A DNA stretch of 45,222 nt, from positions 1-45,222 of the forward strand of contig WRAV01000017.1 in assembly GCA_009780025.1 (NCBI GenBank), written 5' to 3'. The notes beneath the pieces are model-generated. The model was not told the DNA's origin. It searched no databases and saw only the letters and a list, made by a program, of their open reading frames with translations. The stretch is from Oscillospiraceae bacterium. GTDB taxonomy: Bacteria > Bacillota > Clostridia > Oscillospirales > Ruminococcaceae. A program made the translations under genes and the position numbers. Below are positions 32,868 to 40,997 of this stretch, piece by piece (position 1 is the stretch's first letter; each line of letters opens with the position of its first letter).

Positions 32868-35030
32868 ATGACAATAAACCAAACCCTGGCCACCGAACTC
32901 GGCCTTGAGCTCTGGCAAGTGGAAAACACCGTTAGCCTTATTGACGAAGGCGCGACCATCCCATTCATCGCCCGCTACCGCAAGGAGGTCACCGGCTCGC
33001 TGGATGACACCATACTGCGTGACCTTTCCGAGCGGCTGACCTACCTGCAAAACCTTGCAAAGCGCAAGGAAGAAGTCATCGGCTCGATTGAACAGCAAGG
33101 AAAGCTGACCGATGAGCTTCGCGCCGCCATATCCGCCGCGGCCACCCTAGCTGCGGTTGAAGATTTATACCGTCCGTATAAACAGAAGCGAAAGACCAGG
33201 GCTTCGGTGGCACGGGAGCGTGGGCTTGAGCCCCTGGCGCAGGTACTCTTGGCCCAGGAGAAAAATATGCCCGAGCCACTTGTACTGGCGGCAGACTACA
33301 TCGACGAGGAGAAGGGCGTGCCCAACGCCCAGAGCGCACTTAACGGCGCCAAGGACATTGTGGCCGAAGAGATGTCCGACAGCGCCGAGATTCGCGGCAA
33401 GCTGCGCGAATACCTTGGCCGTGCCTGCGAGATAAAAACCAGCGCCGCCAAAGACGAAGACAGTGTATACTCAATGTATTACGACTACCAGGAACCCTAT
33501 GCCAAGCTGCCCGGCCACCGGGTTCTGGCTATCAACCGCGGCGAGCGGGAGGGCTTTCTCAAGGTGGGACTGCTGGCCGAGAAAAACGAGTGCATGGGAT
33601 TCATCTATGATGCTATGCTAAAGGGTCCCTCGCCTGCCCGTGAAGTGTTGGTTGAGGCGCTGGAGGACGGATTTTCTCGGCTGCTCTTTCCCTCGCTGGA
33701 GAACGAGTTGCGCTCTATGCTCAGCGAGCGTGCAGCCCTGGGCGCGATTGATGTATTCAAGGCCAACCTGGAACAATTGTTGATGCAGCCGCCTCTCAAA
33801 GATCGGGTGGTGCTGGGCCTTGACCCCGCCTACCGCACCGGCTGTAAAATCGCGGTGGTGGATGCAACCGGCAAGGTGCTGGCCACCACAGTTATCTACC
33901 CCACCCCACCACAGAACAAGGTTGCCGAGGCCAAAAAAACACTCGCCGGGCTGATAAAACAGCACGGGGTGAGCGTAATCTCGATCGGAAATGGCACGGC
34001 GAGTGGAGAAAGCGAACGCTTTGTGGCCGAGCTTATAGGCGAGCTGCCCGAACACACCCTGAGCTATATGGTGGTCAGCGAGGCGGGAGCGTCGGTCTAT
34101 TCGGCGTCTAAGCTGGCGGCTGAGGAATTCCCGGAATTTGACGTCAGCCTGCGCAGCGCTGTCTCAATCGCTCGGCGTATTCAAGACCCGCTGGCCGAGC
34201 TCGTCAAGATCGACCCCAAGGCTATCGGCGTCGGTCAGTACCAGCACGATATGCCAGCCCAAAAATTAGACGATTCCCTAGGCGGAGTGGTTGAGGACTG
34301 CGTGAACAACGTCGGCGTCGACCTCAACACAGCCTCCCACAGCTTGCTCTCTTACGTCTCCGGGGTGAACAAGACTGTGGCTAAGAACATTGTAGCTTAC
34401 CGGGAAGAGAACGGCCCCTTTGGCGGGCGTGCCGGGCTGCTAAAAGTTCCCAAACTGGGCAAAAAAGCCTATGAACAGTGCGCCGGCTTCCTACGGGTAA
34501 AGGGCGCGGAGAATATACTCGACAATACCGGAGTTCACCCGGAAAGCTATAAGGCGGCTAAGGTACTGCTGGCGGCTTGCAACTTCACACTCGCGGATGT
34601 AAAAAGCGGCGGACTCACTGAGATGCGTGGGCGGGTAGGCAAGACCGGACTGGGCAGCCTGGCAGCCACCGCCGGGGTGGGCGAGCCAACCCTTAAAGAT
34701 ATAATAGACGAGCTGTTAAAACCAGGGCGCGATCCCCGGGACGAGCTGCCGCCGCCACTGCTTCGCCACGACGTCCTCTCGATGGAAGATCTCGAGCCTG
34801 AGATGATTCTCTCGGGCACCGTGCGCAATATAACAGACTTTGGTGCCTTCGTGGACGTCGGCGTCCACCAGGATGGGCTGGTGCATATCTCCCGCCTGGC
34901 CGATCGGTTTATCAAACACCCGCTGGACGCGGTAAAAGTCGGGCAGGTGGTCAAGGTCAAGGTGCTTGAGGTTGACCAGGGCAAGAAGCGGATATCGCTA
35001 ACCATGAAGGGAGTGCCGCAGGAGGGGTAG
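32868..35030 (+). CDS. tex: Tex family RNA-binding transcriptional accessory protein
   Basis: Cytoplasmic nucleic-acid-binding protein of 720 residues, normal for Tex. N-terminal helical domain with TIPFIARYRKEVTGSLDD, YqgF/RuvC-like domain with LGLDPAYRTGCKIAVVD, helix-hairpin-helix region (LNTASHSLLSYVSGV and AGLLKVPKLGKKAYEQCAGF), and the C-terminal S1 domain (GTVRNITDFGAFVDVGVHQD). ATG at 32868 with GAGGTG at 32855-32860; the frame extends back to 32841 without support. Its stop TAG is within a TAGGGGAC sequence that forms the left end of a REP-like doublet. Confidence 0.94.
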   Translation: MTINQTLATELGLELWQVENTVSLIDEGATIPFIARYRKEVTGSLDDTILRDLSERLTYLQNLAKRKEEVIGSIEQQGKLTDELRAAISAAATLAAVEDLYRPYKQKRKTRASVARERGLEPLAQVLLAQEKNMPEPLVLAADYIDEEKGVPNAQSALNGAKDIVAEEMSDSAEIRGKLREYLGRACEIKTSAAKDEDSVYSMYYDYQEPYAKLPGHRVLAINRGEREGFLKVGLLAEKNECMGFIYDAMLKGPSPAREVLVEALEDGFSRLLFPSLENELRSMLSERAALGAIDVFKANLEQLLMQPPLKDRVVLGLDPAYRTGCKIAVVDATGKVLATTVIYPTPPQNKVAEAKKTLAGLIKQHGVSVISIGNGTASGESERFVAELIGELPEHTLSYMVVSEAGASVYSASKLAAEEFPEFDVSLRSAVSIARRIQDPLAELVKIDPKAIGVGQYQHDMPAQKLDDSLGGVVEDCVNNVGVDLNTASHSLLSYVSGVNKTVAKNIVAYREENGPFGGRAGLLKVPKLGKKAYEQCAGFLRVKGAENILDNTGVHPESYKAAKVLLAACNFTLADVKSGGLTEMRGRVGKTGLGSLAATAGVGEPTLKDIIDELLKPGRDPRDELPPPLLRHDVLSMEDLEPEMILSGTVRNITDFGAFVDVGVHQDGLVHISRLADRFIKHPLDAVKVGQVVKVKVLEVDQGKKRISLTMKGVPQEG

Positions 35031-35090
35031 GGGACAATGGCAACCGTACCTAGTCAAAAAATTAAGGGACGATCACCATCGTCCCCTACA
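35027..35090. repeat. REP-like doublet after tex
   Basis: Inverted ends GTAGGGGAC (35027-35035, containing the tex stop codon) and GTCCCCTAC (35081-35089). The right unit is a perfect palindrome, arms GGGACGAT and ATCGTCCC around CACC. Confidence 0.7.
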
Positions 35091-35218
35091 ATTCACATGA
35101 TATAACACTGTTCGTGGAATTTTTTGGCAATAATGGGACAGAATAGATATTAGAGGTTAGAGAAGAACTGCAGAAGCCCTTCCTGCCTCCTACATCTATG
35201 TTGGGAGTTGGATAAGTT

Positions 35219-35677
35219 ATGAGCAAGTATCTTATTCGGTACCTTATTTTTTGGGCGCCGGCTATTTTGTCGGCCTATTTCTTAACGCCCCAGAGCACCA
35301 CTTTACTACAAGTTGCCCAGTGGTTCTTCGGGTTCTTTATGCTGTTTGGTTGGGCGATGAATACCGGTATGGCCGCTTACAGCTATCCCAAGCAGTCCAT
35401 CACGTTTATTCTGGCTTACTTCGGGGTGAATGCTCTGCTCATCACTCGGCTTGTAAACACGTCTTACAGCTCGTCCGGCTATGTTGTTTTAGACACAGTG
35501 GCGGGGGCGTTTACCTATCGACCACTGTACATGCTTTACGGGGCGCTAGAAGCATCTAACTTCCGGGAAATGTTGATAGTTGGCATTGTCGCGGGATGCT
35601 GTGTGGTTGGGTTTGTCTGGGGTGTGCTTCACCGTCAGGTTAAACCAGACCCTTACCGGCCAACGTTTATTCGGTAG
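35219..35677 (+). CDS. Small polytopic membrane protein, unknown
   Basis: A 152-residue protein with four predicted transmembrane helices (about 5-22, 28-52, 59-78 and 118-138) and a short basic C-terminus. ATG at 35219; the GGGAG at 35203-35207 is 11 bases away, rather far. Followed by a strong terminator and preceded by a repeat, so it appears to be a single-gene unit. I do not recognise the family. Confidence 0.65.
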   Translation: MSKYLIRYLIFWAPAILSAYFLTPQSTTLLQVAQWFFGFFMLFGWAMNTGMAAYSYPKQSITFILAYFGVNALLITRLVNTSYSSSGYVVLDTVAGAFTYRPLYMLYGALEASNFREMLIVGIVAGCCVVGFVWGVLHRQVKPDPYRPTFIR

Positions 35678-35691
35678 TTGTTTAAAATATG

Positions 35692-35739
35692 GAAGCCAGA
35701 AGCGGAGAAGTGGATTCTCGCCTCTGGCTTCTTGTTTTT
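35692..35739 (+). terminator. Rho-independent terminator
   Basis: Perfect 9-base arms GAAGCCAGA and TCTGGCTTC, with a further inner stem (GAGAA with TTCTC), followed by TTGTTTTT. It ends the unit of the membrane protein at 35219. Confidence 0.9.
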
Positions 35740-35767
35740 GGCTCTCAGCTTATCAAAGGCTTGTCCG

Positions 35768-35930
35768 TTGCAGGGGCGGCCATTGGCCGTCCGGGTCATT
35801 AAGGTCAAGTTTCAGTTCCAGGTTAAGACCAAATCTTAAATCAGCCTGCGGACTGGGATTTTGGTGCCGCTCATGCCACGGAGGCACTTACTCTTTGTTT
35901 CGGCCAAGGAGTAAGCAGAAAGTGACTTAA
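35768..35930 (-). repeat. REP-like unit plus partial structured repeat, copy B4
   Basis: A REP-like unit at 35768-35795 (GCAGGGGCGGCC with GGCCGTCC) followed by a reverse partial copy of the dispersed repeat (AAATCAGCCTGCGG, TGCCGCTCATGCCACGGAGG, CACTTACT). The terminal hairpin arm has diverged and the CTGGGGGAG part is missing. Confidence 0.7.
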
Positions 35931-35953
35931 GGGGCGCAGGGGCTTCTCGGTAA

Positions 35954-35983
35954 TAAAAGAACGACACCCCATAAAGAGGTGCC
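35954..35983 (-). terminator. Possible terminator of the deacetylase gene
   Basis: On the minus strand GGCACC pairs with GGTGTC (one wobble) around a 9-base loop, followed by GTTCTTTT. Located 38 bases past the stop codon at 36021. Confidence 0.5.
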
Positions 35984-36020
35984 GCCGTATTCCACGAGAA
36001 AACCCGTGTATCGCAATTGT

Positions 36021-36869
36021 CTATACCATCGGCACATCGTAATCTCTGCCGTAAACAACCCCTGGCTCTATTTCGCCGTACAGGTACGCAATCAACTCGG
36101 AGACAGTCACCAGCCTGTATCCCTCTTCGATTAGCCGGGGAATAACGCGCTCCATTGCCTGCGCGGTGGTGGCGTAAATGTCGTGCATAACTATTATATC
36201 GCCGTTCTGTATCGTGCTCATGATGTGGTCGTATATATGGTCGGCGTCGCGGTTTTCCCAGTCGCGCGGGTCGAGAGTCCAGTTTATTATCGCGTAGCCC
36301 ATACGTTGCGAGACCTGTCGCACCAACTCGTTTGTCCGGCCATAAGGCGGGCGATAAATTCTGGGCGAGCTTCCGACAAATGGAGCAATCGCTTCGCTGG
36401 CGGATTTGATCTGCCAAGCTATTTCGTCCTCGGTCAGCAGGCTGAAGTCCTGGTGGTTCCAGCTGTGGCCGGCTATCTCGTTGCCCAGCCGGACTGCCCG
36501 CTCCATGGTGCTCCGGTGGTTTTCCACCCGGTAGCCCAGCACAAAAAATGTGGCGGCTCCGCCGTGCTCTTCAAGGACATCTAGAATGCGGCTTGTGTGC
36601 TGGTGGGGGCCGTCGTCAAAGGTGAGGGCAACTATCTTTTCCCCTTCCTGCAATGGCGAGCGAACCATCTGCACTTCTCCGCTGCTTGCCGGCGGCTGTT
36701 CGGGTTCTTCCAAAAGTGGCGGGCTGTTTAAGTAGTACCGCTCATGTTTAGGCGGGTTATCTTCCGCAAGAGGCACTATGGGCAAGCTGCCCTGCCCCGG
36801 CGTTCGCGCGGCGCACCCCGCAAACACCACAAAAATAAGCACCAAAGACATCGCCAAAAGCTTCCTCAC
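36021..36869 (-). CDS. Polysaccharide deacetylase lipoprotein (carbohydrate esterase 4)
   Basis: Predicted surface lipoprotein of 282 residues that would N-deacetylate peptidoglycan or another amino-sugar polymer. Lipobox VFAGC (Cys19). NodB-homology domain intact: TFDDGP (Asp85, Asp86), HSWNH (His135, His139 for zinc), RPPYG (173-177), the DPRDW motif and the closing IVMHDI. The start chosen is a GTG at 36869, 9 bases after AAGGGGG, giving a normal signal peptide (MRKLLAMSLVLIF). The ATG at 36902 would add 11 residues. A promoter pair lies at 37000-37027. Confidence 0.9.
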   Translation of the reverse strand: MRKLLAMSLVLIFVVFAGCAARTPGQGSLPIVPLAEDNPPKHERYYLNSPPLLEEPEQPPASSGEVQMVRSPLQEGEKIVALTFDDGPHQHTSRILDVLEEHGGAATFFVLGYRVENHRSTMERAVRLGNEIAGHSWNHQDFSLLTEDEIAWQIKSASEAIAPFVGSSPRIYRPPYGRTNELVRQVSQRMGYAIINWTLDPRDWENRDADHIYDHIMSTIQNGDIIVMHDIYATTAQAMERVIPRLIEEGYRLVTVSELIAYLYGEIEPGVVYGRDYDVPMV

Positions 36870-36999
36870 AACAAACCGCCCCCTTGACCACCTGGTCATC
36901 ATGATATGTGCTAGTGTAGTTTATGCACAGGACGCGGTTTTAACCAGGTGTAGGAACTGCTGGCACGCCGTCGGCGCAAACTTATACTTTCCTGGAAAT

Positions 37000-37027
37000 A
37001 TTATCACGTGTACAATCGCATTGTCAA
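37000..37027 (-). promoter_or_regulatory. Sigma-A promoter for the deacetylase gene
   Basis: On the minus strand TTGACA and GATAAT with a 16-base spacer, preceded by TG of an extended -10. Leaves a leader of about 125 bases. Confidence 0.6.
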
Positions 37028-37187
37028 GGTAAGCAGATGCAAGTTTTCCCTTTGTTAACACATAATTCATCTGTCAAAATGTGGGTTTATCTTACGCTCG
37101 GCAGCCCAGGGTGCTGCCTTTGCGCACACCTTTTTGCCGAGATATACTTATTTCCCGCAAAAATTGTGCAAACCCATACATTTTAGC

Positions 37188-37216
37188 TTGTATGTTGCTT
37201 TGGAAATTGATATAAT
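37188..37216 (+). promoter_or_regulatory. Sigma-A promoter for the EF-G-like gene
   Basis: TTGTAT and perfect TATAAT with a 17-base spacer, about 75 bases upstream of the start codon at 37291. Confidence 0.65.
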
Positions 37217-37290
37217 TGATGTATTCGGGCCTGGCCGGCAAATGGTTGTTCGCGGTTTGCGGCGGTGGCAACACTGAAAGGAGCAAGGTT

Positions 37291-39363
37291 ATGAAGCAAT
37301 ACCCAGCGGAAAGTATTCGCAACGTTGCGTTTGCGGGCCACGCAGGAAGTGGCAAAACCTCTTTGGGAGAGGCGTTGCTGTTCAGAGCCGGCGAGACCGA
37401 CCGGCTTGGCAAGATTGCCGAGGGCAACACCACTTTTGACTTTGACCCGGAAGAAATAAAGAGGCAGAACTCGGTGTCCTCGGCCGTTTGCCCCTTTATT
37501 TGGGATAACGTTAAGGTAAACCTTATCGACACTCCCGGCCTGTTCGACTTTGCGGGCGGTATGTGCGAGGGCGTGCGCGCGGCCGAAGGCGTGGTCATCG
37601 TGCTCTCGGCAAAGTCCGGGGTGCAGGTTGGTGCCTATAAGGCAAACGACCTGGCAAGCCAGATGGGCAAGTCTAGGATGTTCTTCGTAAACCAGATGGA
37701 CGCCGAAAACGCCGACTTCTACAAAGTACTCGGCGAACTCAAAGAAGCCTTTGGCGCGTCGGTATGCCCCATCGTGGTGCCGGTGATGAAGGACGAAAAA
37801 GTCGAGTGCTACGTCGATCTCATAGAGAAAAAGGCGTATACCTATTCGGGCAAGGGTGAGCGCAAAGAAGCTCCAATGCCCGAGTCTATTGAGCTAGAGG
37901 AGCTCAGCACCGCCATCTCCGAAGCTGTGGCGGAGACTGACGAAACACTTATGGAAAAATTCTTCGAGGGTGAGGCATTCACCAAGGAAGAGATTATAAA
38001 AGGCCTGCGTAAGGGAGTCAAGGACGGAATCGTCATCCCTGTTCTCTGTGGCTCGGGCGTCACTCTTGACGGTGTTGACCTGCTGCTGGACTGCGTTGTC
38101 AACAACCTGCCCAGCGCGGCCGACAGTGCCGGCGAGACCGCGAAAGACGCTGGCGACAAAGAAGTTGAGGTACCATGCGCTGCCGACGCACCCCTTGCGG
38201 CATACATCTTTAAGACAGTGGCCGACCCGTTTGTGGGCAAGCTCTCTTATGTCAAGGTGGTTGCCGGAAAGCTCAGCGGTGAGCTGCAACCCCTGAATAC
38301 CCGCACCGGGCAACCCGAGCGCCTGGGCAAAATCATCTGCGTCAAGGGCAAAAAGCAGGAAGAAGCCGGCGTGCTGACTGCGGGTGACATAGGCGCTATA
38401 ACAAAGCTGGGCGACACCGTTACCGGTGACTGCTTGTGCGACCCCAAGCGCCCGCTGACCTTCTCCGGGGTTAAGTTCCCACACGCTACTCTGTCGATGG
38501 CAGTCAAGGTCAAGAACAAAGGGGACGAGGGCAAAGTGGCTGGCGGTATGCAGCGCCTGATGGAAGAAGACCCTTCCCTGTCCTTCGAGCAAAACTCCGA
38601 GACCAGGCAGCAGCTGATTGCAGGCCTGGGCGAGCAACACCTCGACATGGCCACATCCAAGCTCAAGGCCAAGTTCGGCGTGGATATAGAACTCATTGCC
38701 CCACGTGTGCCCTACCGCGAGACTATCCGCAAAAAAATCTCCATCCAAGGCAAACACAAAAAGCAAACCGGCGGCAGCGGACAGTTCGGTGACGTCCATA
38801 TCGAGTTTGAGCCTTACGATGGTAAGGAGCTGCTCTTCGAGACCCGTGTGGTCGGTGGTTCGGTACCCAAAAACTTCTTCCCCGCGGTCGAAAAGGGGCT
38901 CCAGGACGCGGTACGCAAAGGGGTTATCGCCGGATACCCGGTGGTCGGCCTGAAGGCTACACTCTACGACGGTTCCTACCACGCGGTCGACTCGTCTGAA
39001 ATGGCCTTTAAGCTGGCGGCGGGCGTGGCATACAGAGAAGGAATGCCCAAAGCATCCCCTGTCCTGCTTGAGCCAATCGGCAACCTCAAGGCACAGGTGC
39101 CAGACTCCAACACCGGCGACATCATGGGCGAGCTCAACAAACGCCGTGGCCGCGTACTTGGCATGAACCCGCTGGAAAACGGAATGCAAGAAGTCGAAGG
39201 TGAGGCTCCAATGAGCGAGATGCACGACTTTACCACCTTCCTGCGCTCGACCACCCAGGGCCGCGGCTCGTTTATTTTCACCTTCGAGCGATATGAGCAG
39301 CTGCCCCAGATGCTGGAAGACGCTGTGAAGGAAGACGCCAAGAAGATGAACGAAGAGGACTAA
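37291..39363 (+). CDS. Elongation factor G-like GTPase (EF-G2 type) with altered G motifs
   Basis: A 690-residue paralogue of EF-G with the same five-domain plan. G1 is GHAGSGKT (16-23), typical of this EF-G-like branch. Switch II reads DTPGLFDF (80-87), with Leu84 where EF-G has the catalytic His. G4 is NQMD (134-137) instead of NKxD, so the usual guanine-contacting Lys is Gln. Domains III-V follow (RLMEEDPSLSF, GLGEQHLDM, VPYRETIRKKI, then LLEPIGNLKAQVPD). ATG at 37291 with AAAGGAG 7 bases upstream. Own promoter and terminator. Not the housekeeping EF-G; role unknown, perhaps a ribosome rescue or recycling factor. Confidence 0.9.
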   Translation: MKQYPAESIRNVAFAGHAGSGKTSLGEALLFRAGETDRLGKIAEGNTTFDFDPEEIKRQNSVSSAVCPFIWDNVKVNLIDTPGLFDFAGGMCEGVRAAEGVVIVLSAKSGVQVGAYKANDLASQMGKSRMFFVNQMDAENADFYKVLGELKEAFGASVCPIVVPVMKDEKVECYVDLIEKKAYTYSGKGERKEAPMPESIELEELSTAISEAVAETDETLMEKFFEGEAFTKEEIIKGLRKGVKDGIVIPVLCGSGVTLDGVDLLLDCVVNNLPSAADSAGETAKDAGDKEVEVPCAADAPLAAYIFKTVADPFVGKLSYVKVVAGKLSGELQPLNTRTGQPERLGKIICVKGKKQEEAGVLTAGDIGAITKLGDTVTGDCLCDPKRPLTFSGVKFPHATLSMAVKVKNKGDEGKVAGGMQRLMEEDPSLSFEQNSETRQQLIAGLGEQHLDMATSKLKAKFGVDIELIAPRVPYRETIRKKISIQGKHKKQTGGSGQFGDVHIEFEPYDGKELLFETRVVGGSVPKNFFPAVEKGLQDAVRKGVIAGYPVVGLKATLYDGSYHAVDSSEMAFKLAAGVAYREGMPKASPVLLEPIGNLKAQVPDSNTGDIMGELNKRRGRVLGMNPLENGMQEVEGEAPMSEMHDFTTFLRSTTQGRGSFIFTFERYEQLPQMLEDAVKEDAKKMNEED

Positions 39364-39395
39364 TCCCCACGCAGGGCGTGACAACGTACATTGAG

Positions 39396-39425
39396 GACGC
39401 GCGCCTTTATTTGGTGCGCGTCTTT
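39396..39425 (+). terminator. Terminator of the EF-G-like gene
   Basis: Ten-base arms GACGCGCGCC and GGTGCGCGTC around TTTATTT, then TTT. It is 33 bases after the stop codon. Confidence 0.75.
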
Positions 39426-39446
39426 GGCTGCTAGGGAGGGTAACGG

Positions 39447-39884
39447 GTGAATAACGACAACAAGCCCCAAAGATCAAAGGCCCCGGGTGGCAGAGTACTC
39501 AGGATTGCGGGCGTATTGCTTGTCGTCAAATGCGGCTTCTGGGGCTACTTTTCAATTGGCCTATTAGGTAATTTAGCTGTTTTCTTTTTCGCCGCTTTTG
39601 GTGTCGTATCACTTTTTGTCGTGGGAATATTTGGCATAATTTACTCCAACAATATAAGCAAGTCGACTCTGCTGAGGCTTCTGGGCAGCTGTTTGTTGGT
39701 TTTTGTGCTAATTTGCTTCGCGGTGCCGTTGATGTTTATAGCCCATTACGGTGGAGCGTTAGTATTAATTTTTTTGGCTATGCTTGTGTCGCCGATTGCG
39801 CTGTACATATATGGCGCACACAAAAACCTCAAGAAGAAAGTGGAAACCGACCAGTGTAATGAAACGCCTGACCGACAGGGTTAA
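39447..39884 (+). CDS. Small membrane protein upstream of the MoxR operon, unknown
   Basis: A 145-residue protein with about four predicted helices (about 16-36, 39-65, 73-97 and 101-123) and charged ends. GTG start at 39447 after GGGAGGG. It lies between the EF-G-like terminator and moxR, 50 bases before it, and may be the first gene of the MoxR unit. No family recognised. Composition is somewhat more AT-rich than its neighbours. Confidence 0.65.
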   Translation: MNNDNKPQRSKAPGGRVLRIAGVLLVVKCGFWGYFSIGLLGNLAVFFFAAFGVVSLFVVGIFGIIYSNNISKSTLLRLLGSCLLVFVLICFAVPLMFIAHYGGALVLIFLAMLVSPIALYIYGAHKNLKKKVETDQCNETPDRQG

Positions 39885-39934
39885 CTATTGTAGAACAACG
39901 TCTGTGACGACATAAATATATGGAGGACACCACC

Positions 39935-40879
39935 TTGAACCAAGACGCCGTGCTGGATCGGATTGTAGAAAATGTTGAGCGGGTAATTGTAGACAAGCGC
40001 TACCAGATCGAGCTGACTCTTATAACGCTGCTCTGCAGGGGACATCTGCTCATAGAGGATGTGCCGGGCGTGGGTAAGACAAGCCTGGCGTCGGCGTTGG
40101 CGCGGTCTTTGAGCTGCTCGTTTCAGCGCATACAGTTTACGCCCGACATAATGCCGGCGGACATAACCGGTTTTTCGGTCTTTAACCCCAAAACCGGGGA
40201 CTTTGACTTTAAGCCTGGAGCAATCCTCAGCCAGATAGTGCTGGCCGACGAGATCAACCGCACCTCCCCCAAAACCCAGAGCAGCCTGCTCGAGGCCATG
40301 GAGGAAAAGCAGGTGACCGTCGACGGCAAAACATACCGGATTAAAGATCCATTTATGGTGCTTGCTACCCAGAACCCGGTTGAGTACCTGGGCACCTACC
40401 CACTGCCCGAGGCCCAGATGGACCGCTTCTTGATGCGGATTTCCCTGGGCTACCCAGGCCTTGTTGAAGAGATGCGCATGCTCGGCCGGATGGGCAAGGG
40501 CTCCCCTTTGCAGAGCCTGCGCGCAGTGGTGTCAGGGGAAGACATAGTTGCCCTGCAGCAGCAAGCCGCCGAAGTACACGTGGAGAACATGGTGAGCGAG
40601 TATATTGTGGCCCTTGTACGCCACACCCGCGAGAACCCGTTTGTCTCTCTGGGGGCAAGCCCGCGGGCGTCAATCGGATTGTACCGGGCGGCCCAAGCCT
40701 GGGCTATGTACAGCGGTCGGGATTACGTCCTGCCCGACGACGTAATCGAGATGGCGCCCCATGTGCTCGAACACCGGATAGTCCTAACCCAGGAGAGCCG
40801 GCTGAAAAAGCAAACACAGCGAGAGATAGTCCGCATGGCCATAGAAGAGGTCGCAGCACCCATTGCGCGTAGGTGGTGA
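39935..40879 (+). CDS. MoxR-family AAA+ ATPase
   Basis: A 314-residue AAA+ chaperone of the MoxR family, which usually helps assemble or activate metal- or wall-related complexes together with DUF58 proteins. Walker A PGVGKT (44-49), Walker B VLADEIN, sensor ATQNPVEYLGTYPLPEAQMDRF and the C-terminal lid are normal. The start is TTG at 39935: the ATG at 39920 overlaps the GGAGG (39922-39926) that correctly serves the TTG, 8 bases further on. First of a MoxR-DUF58-transglutaminase set. Confidence 0.92.
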   Translation: MNQDAVLDRIVENVERVIVDKRYQIELTLITLLCRGHLLIEDVPGVGKTSLASALARSLSCSFQRIQFTPDIMPADITGFSVFNPKTGDFDFKPGAILSQIVLADEINRTSPKTQSSLLEAMEEKQVTVDGKTYRIKDPFMVLATQNPVEYLGTYPLPEAQMDRFLMRISLGYPGLVEEMRMLGRMGKGSPLQSLRAVVSGEDIVALQQQAAEVHVENMVSEYIVALVRHTRENPFVSLGASPRASIGLYRAAQAWAMYSGRDYVLPDDVIEMAPHVLEHRIVLTQESRLKKQTQREIVRMAIEEVAAPIARRW

Positions 40880-40887
40880 GGCAAATC

Positions 40888-40967
40888 CGTAGGGCGGGGC
40901 CATCCCGCATGACCGGTACGATCCAACTTTTGTCTATATACGCGGGCGGGAGAATCCCGCCCCTACA
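40888..40967. repeat. REP-like doublet between moxR and the DUF58 gene
   Basis: Left unit CGTAGGGCGGGGCCATCCCGC (40888-40908) and inverted right unit with GGGCGGGAG, then CCCGCCCCTACA (40941-40967). It lies inside the operon-like set. Confidence 0.75.
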
Positions 40968-40997
40968 ATCTCTGCCATTTGAAACCGGAGCAGACAC

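Larger units (their letters stand above)
36903..37290. other. Divergent intergenic region
   Basis: Region between the deacetylase and the EF-G-like gene. It holds a minus-strand promoter (37000-37027), a plus-strand promoter (37188-37216) and a hairpin at 37100-37119 (GGCAGC with GCTGCC). No open frame with a ribosome site is seen apart from the EF-G-like start. Confidence 0.6.

Noticed and set aside
37894-39477. Long open frame (527 codons) on the minus strand
   Set aside because: It lies wholly across the EF-G-like gene, has no ribosome site or recognisable motif, and is explained by GC-rich codon use of the plus-strand gene.
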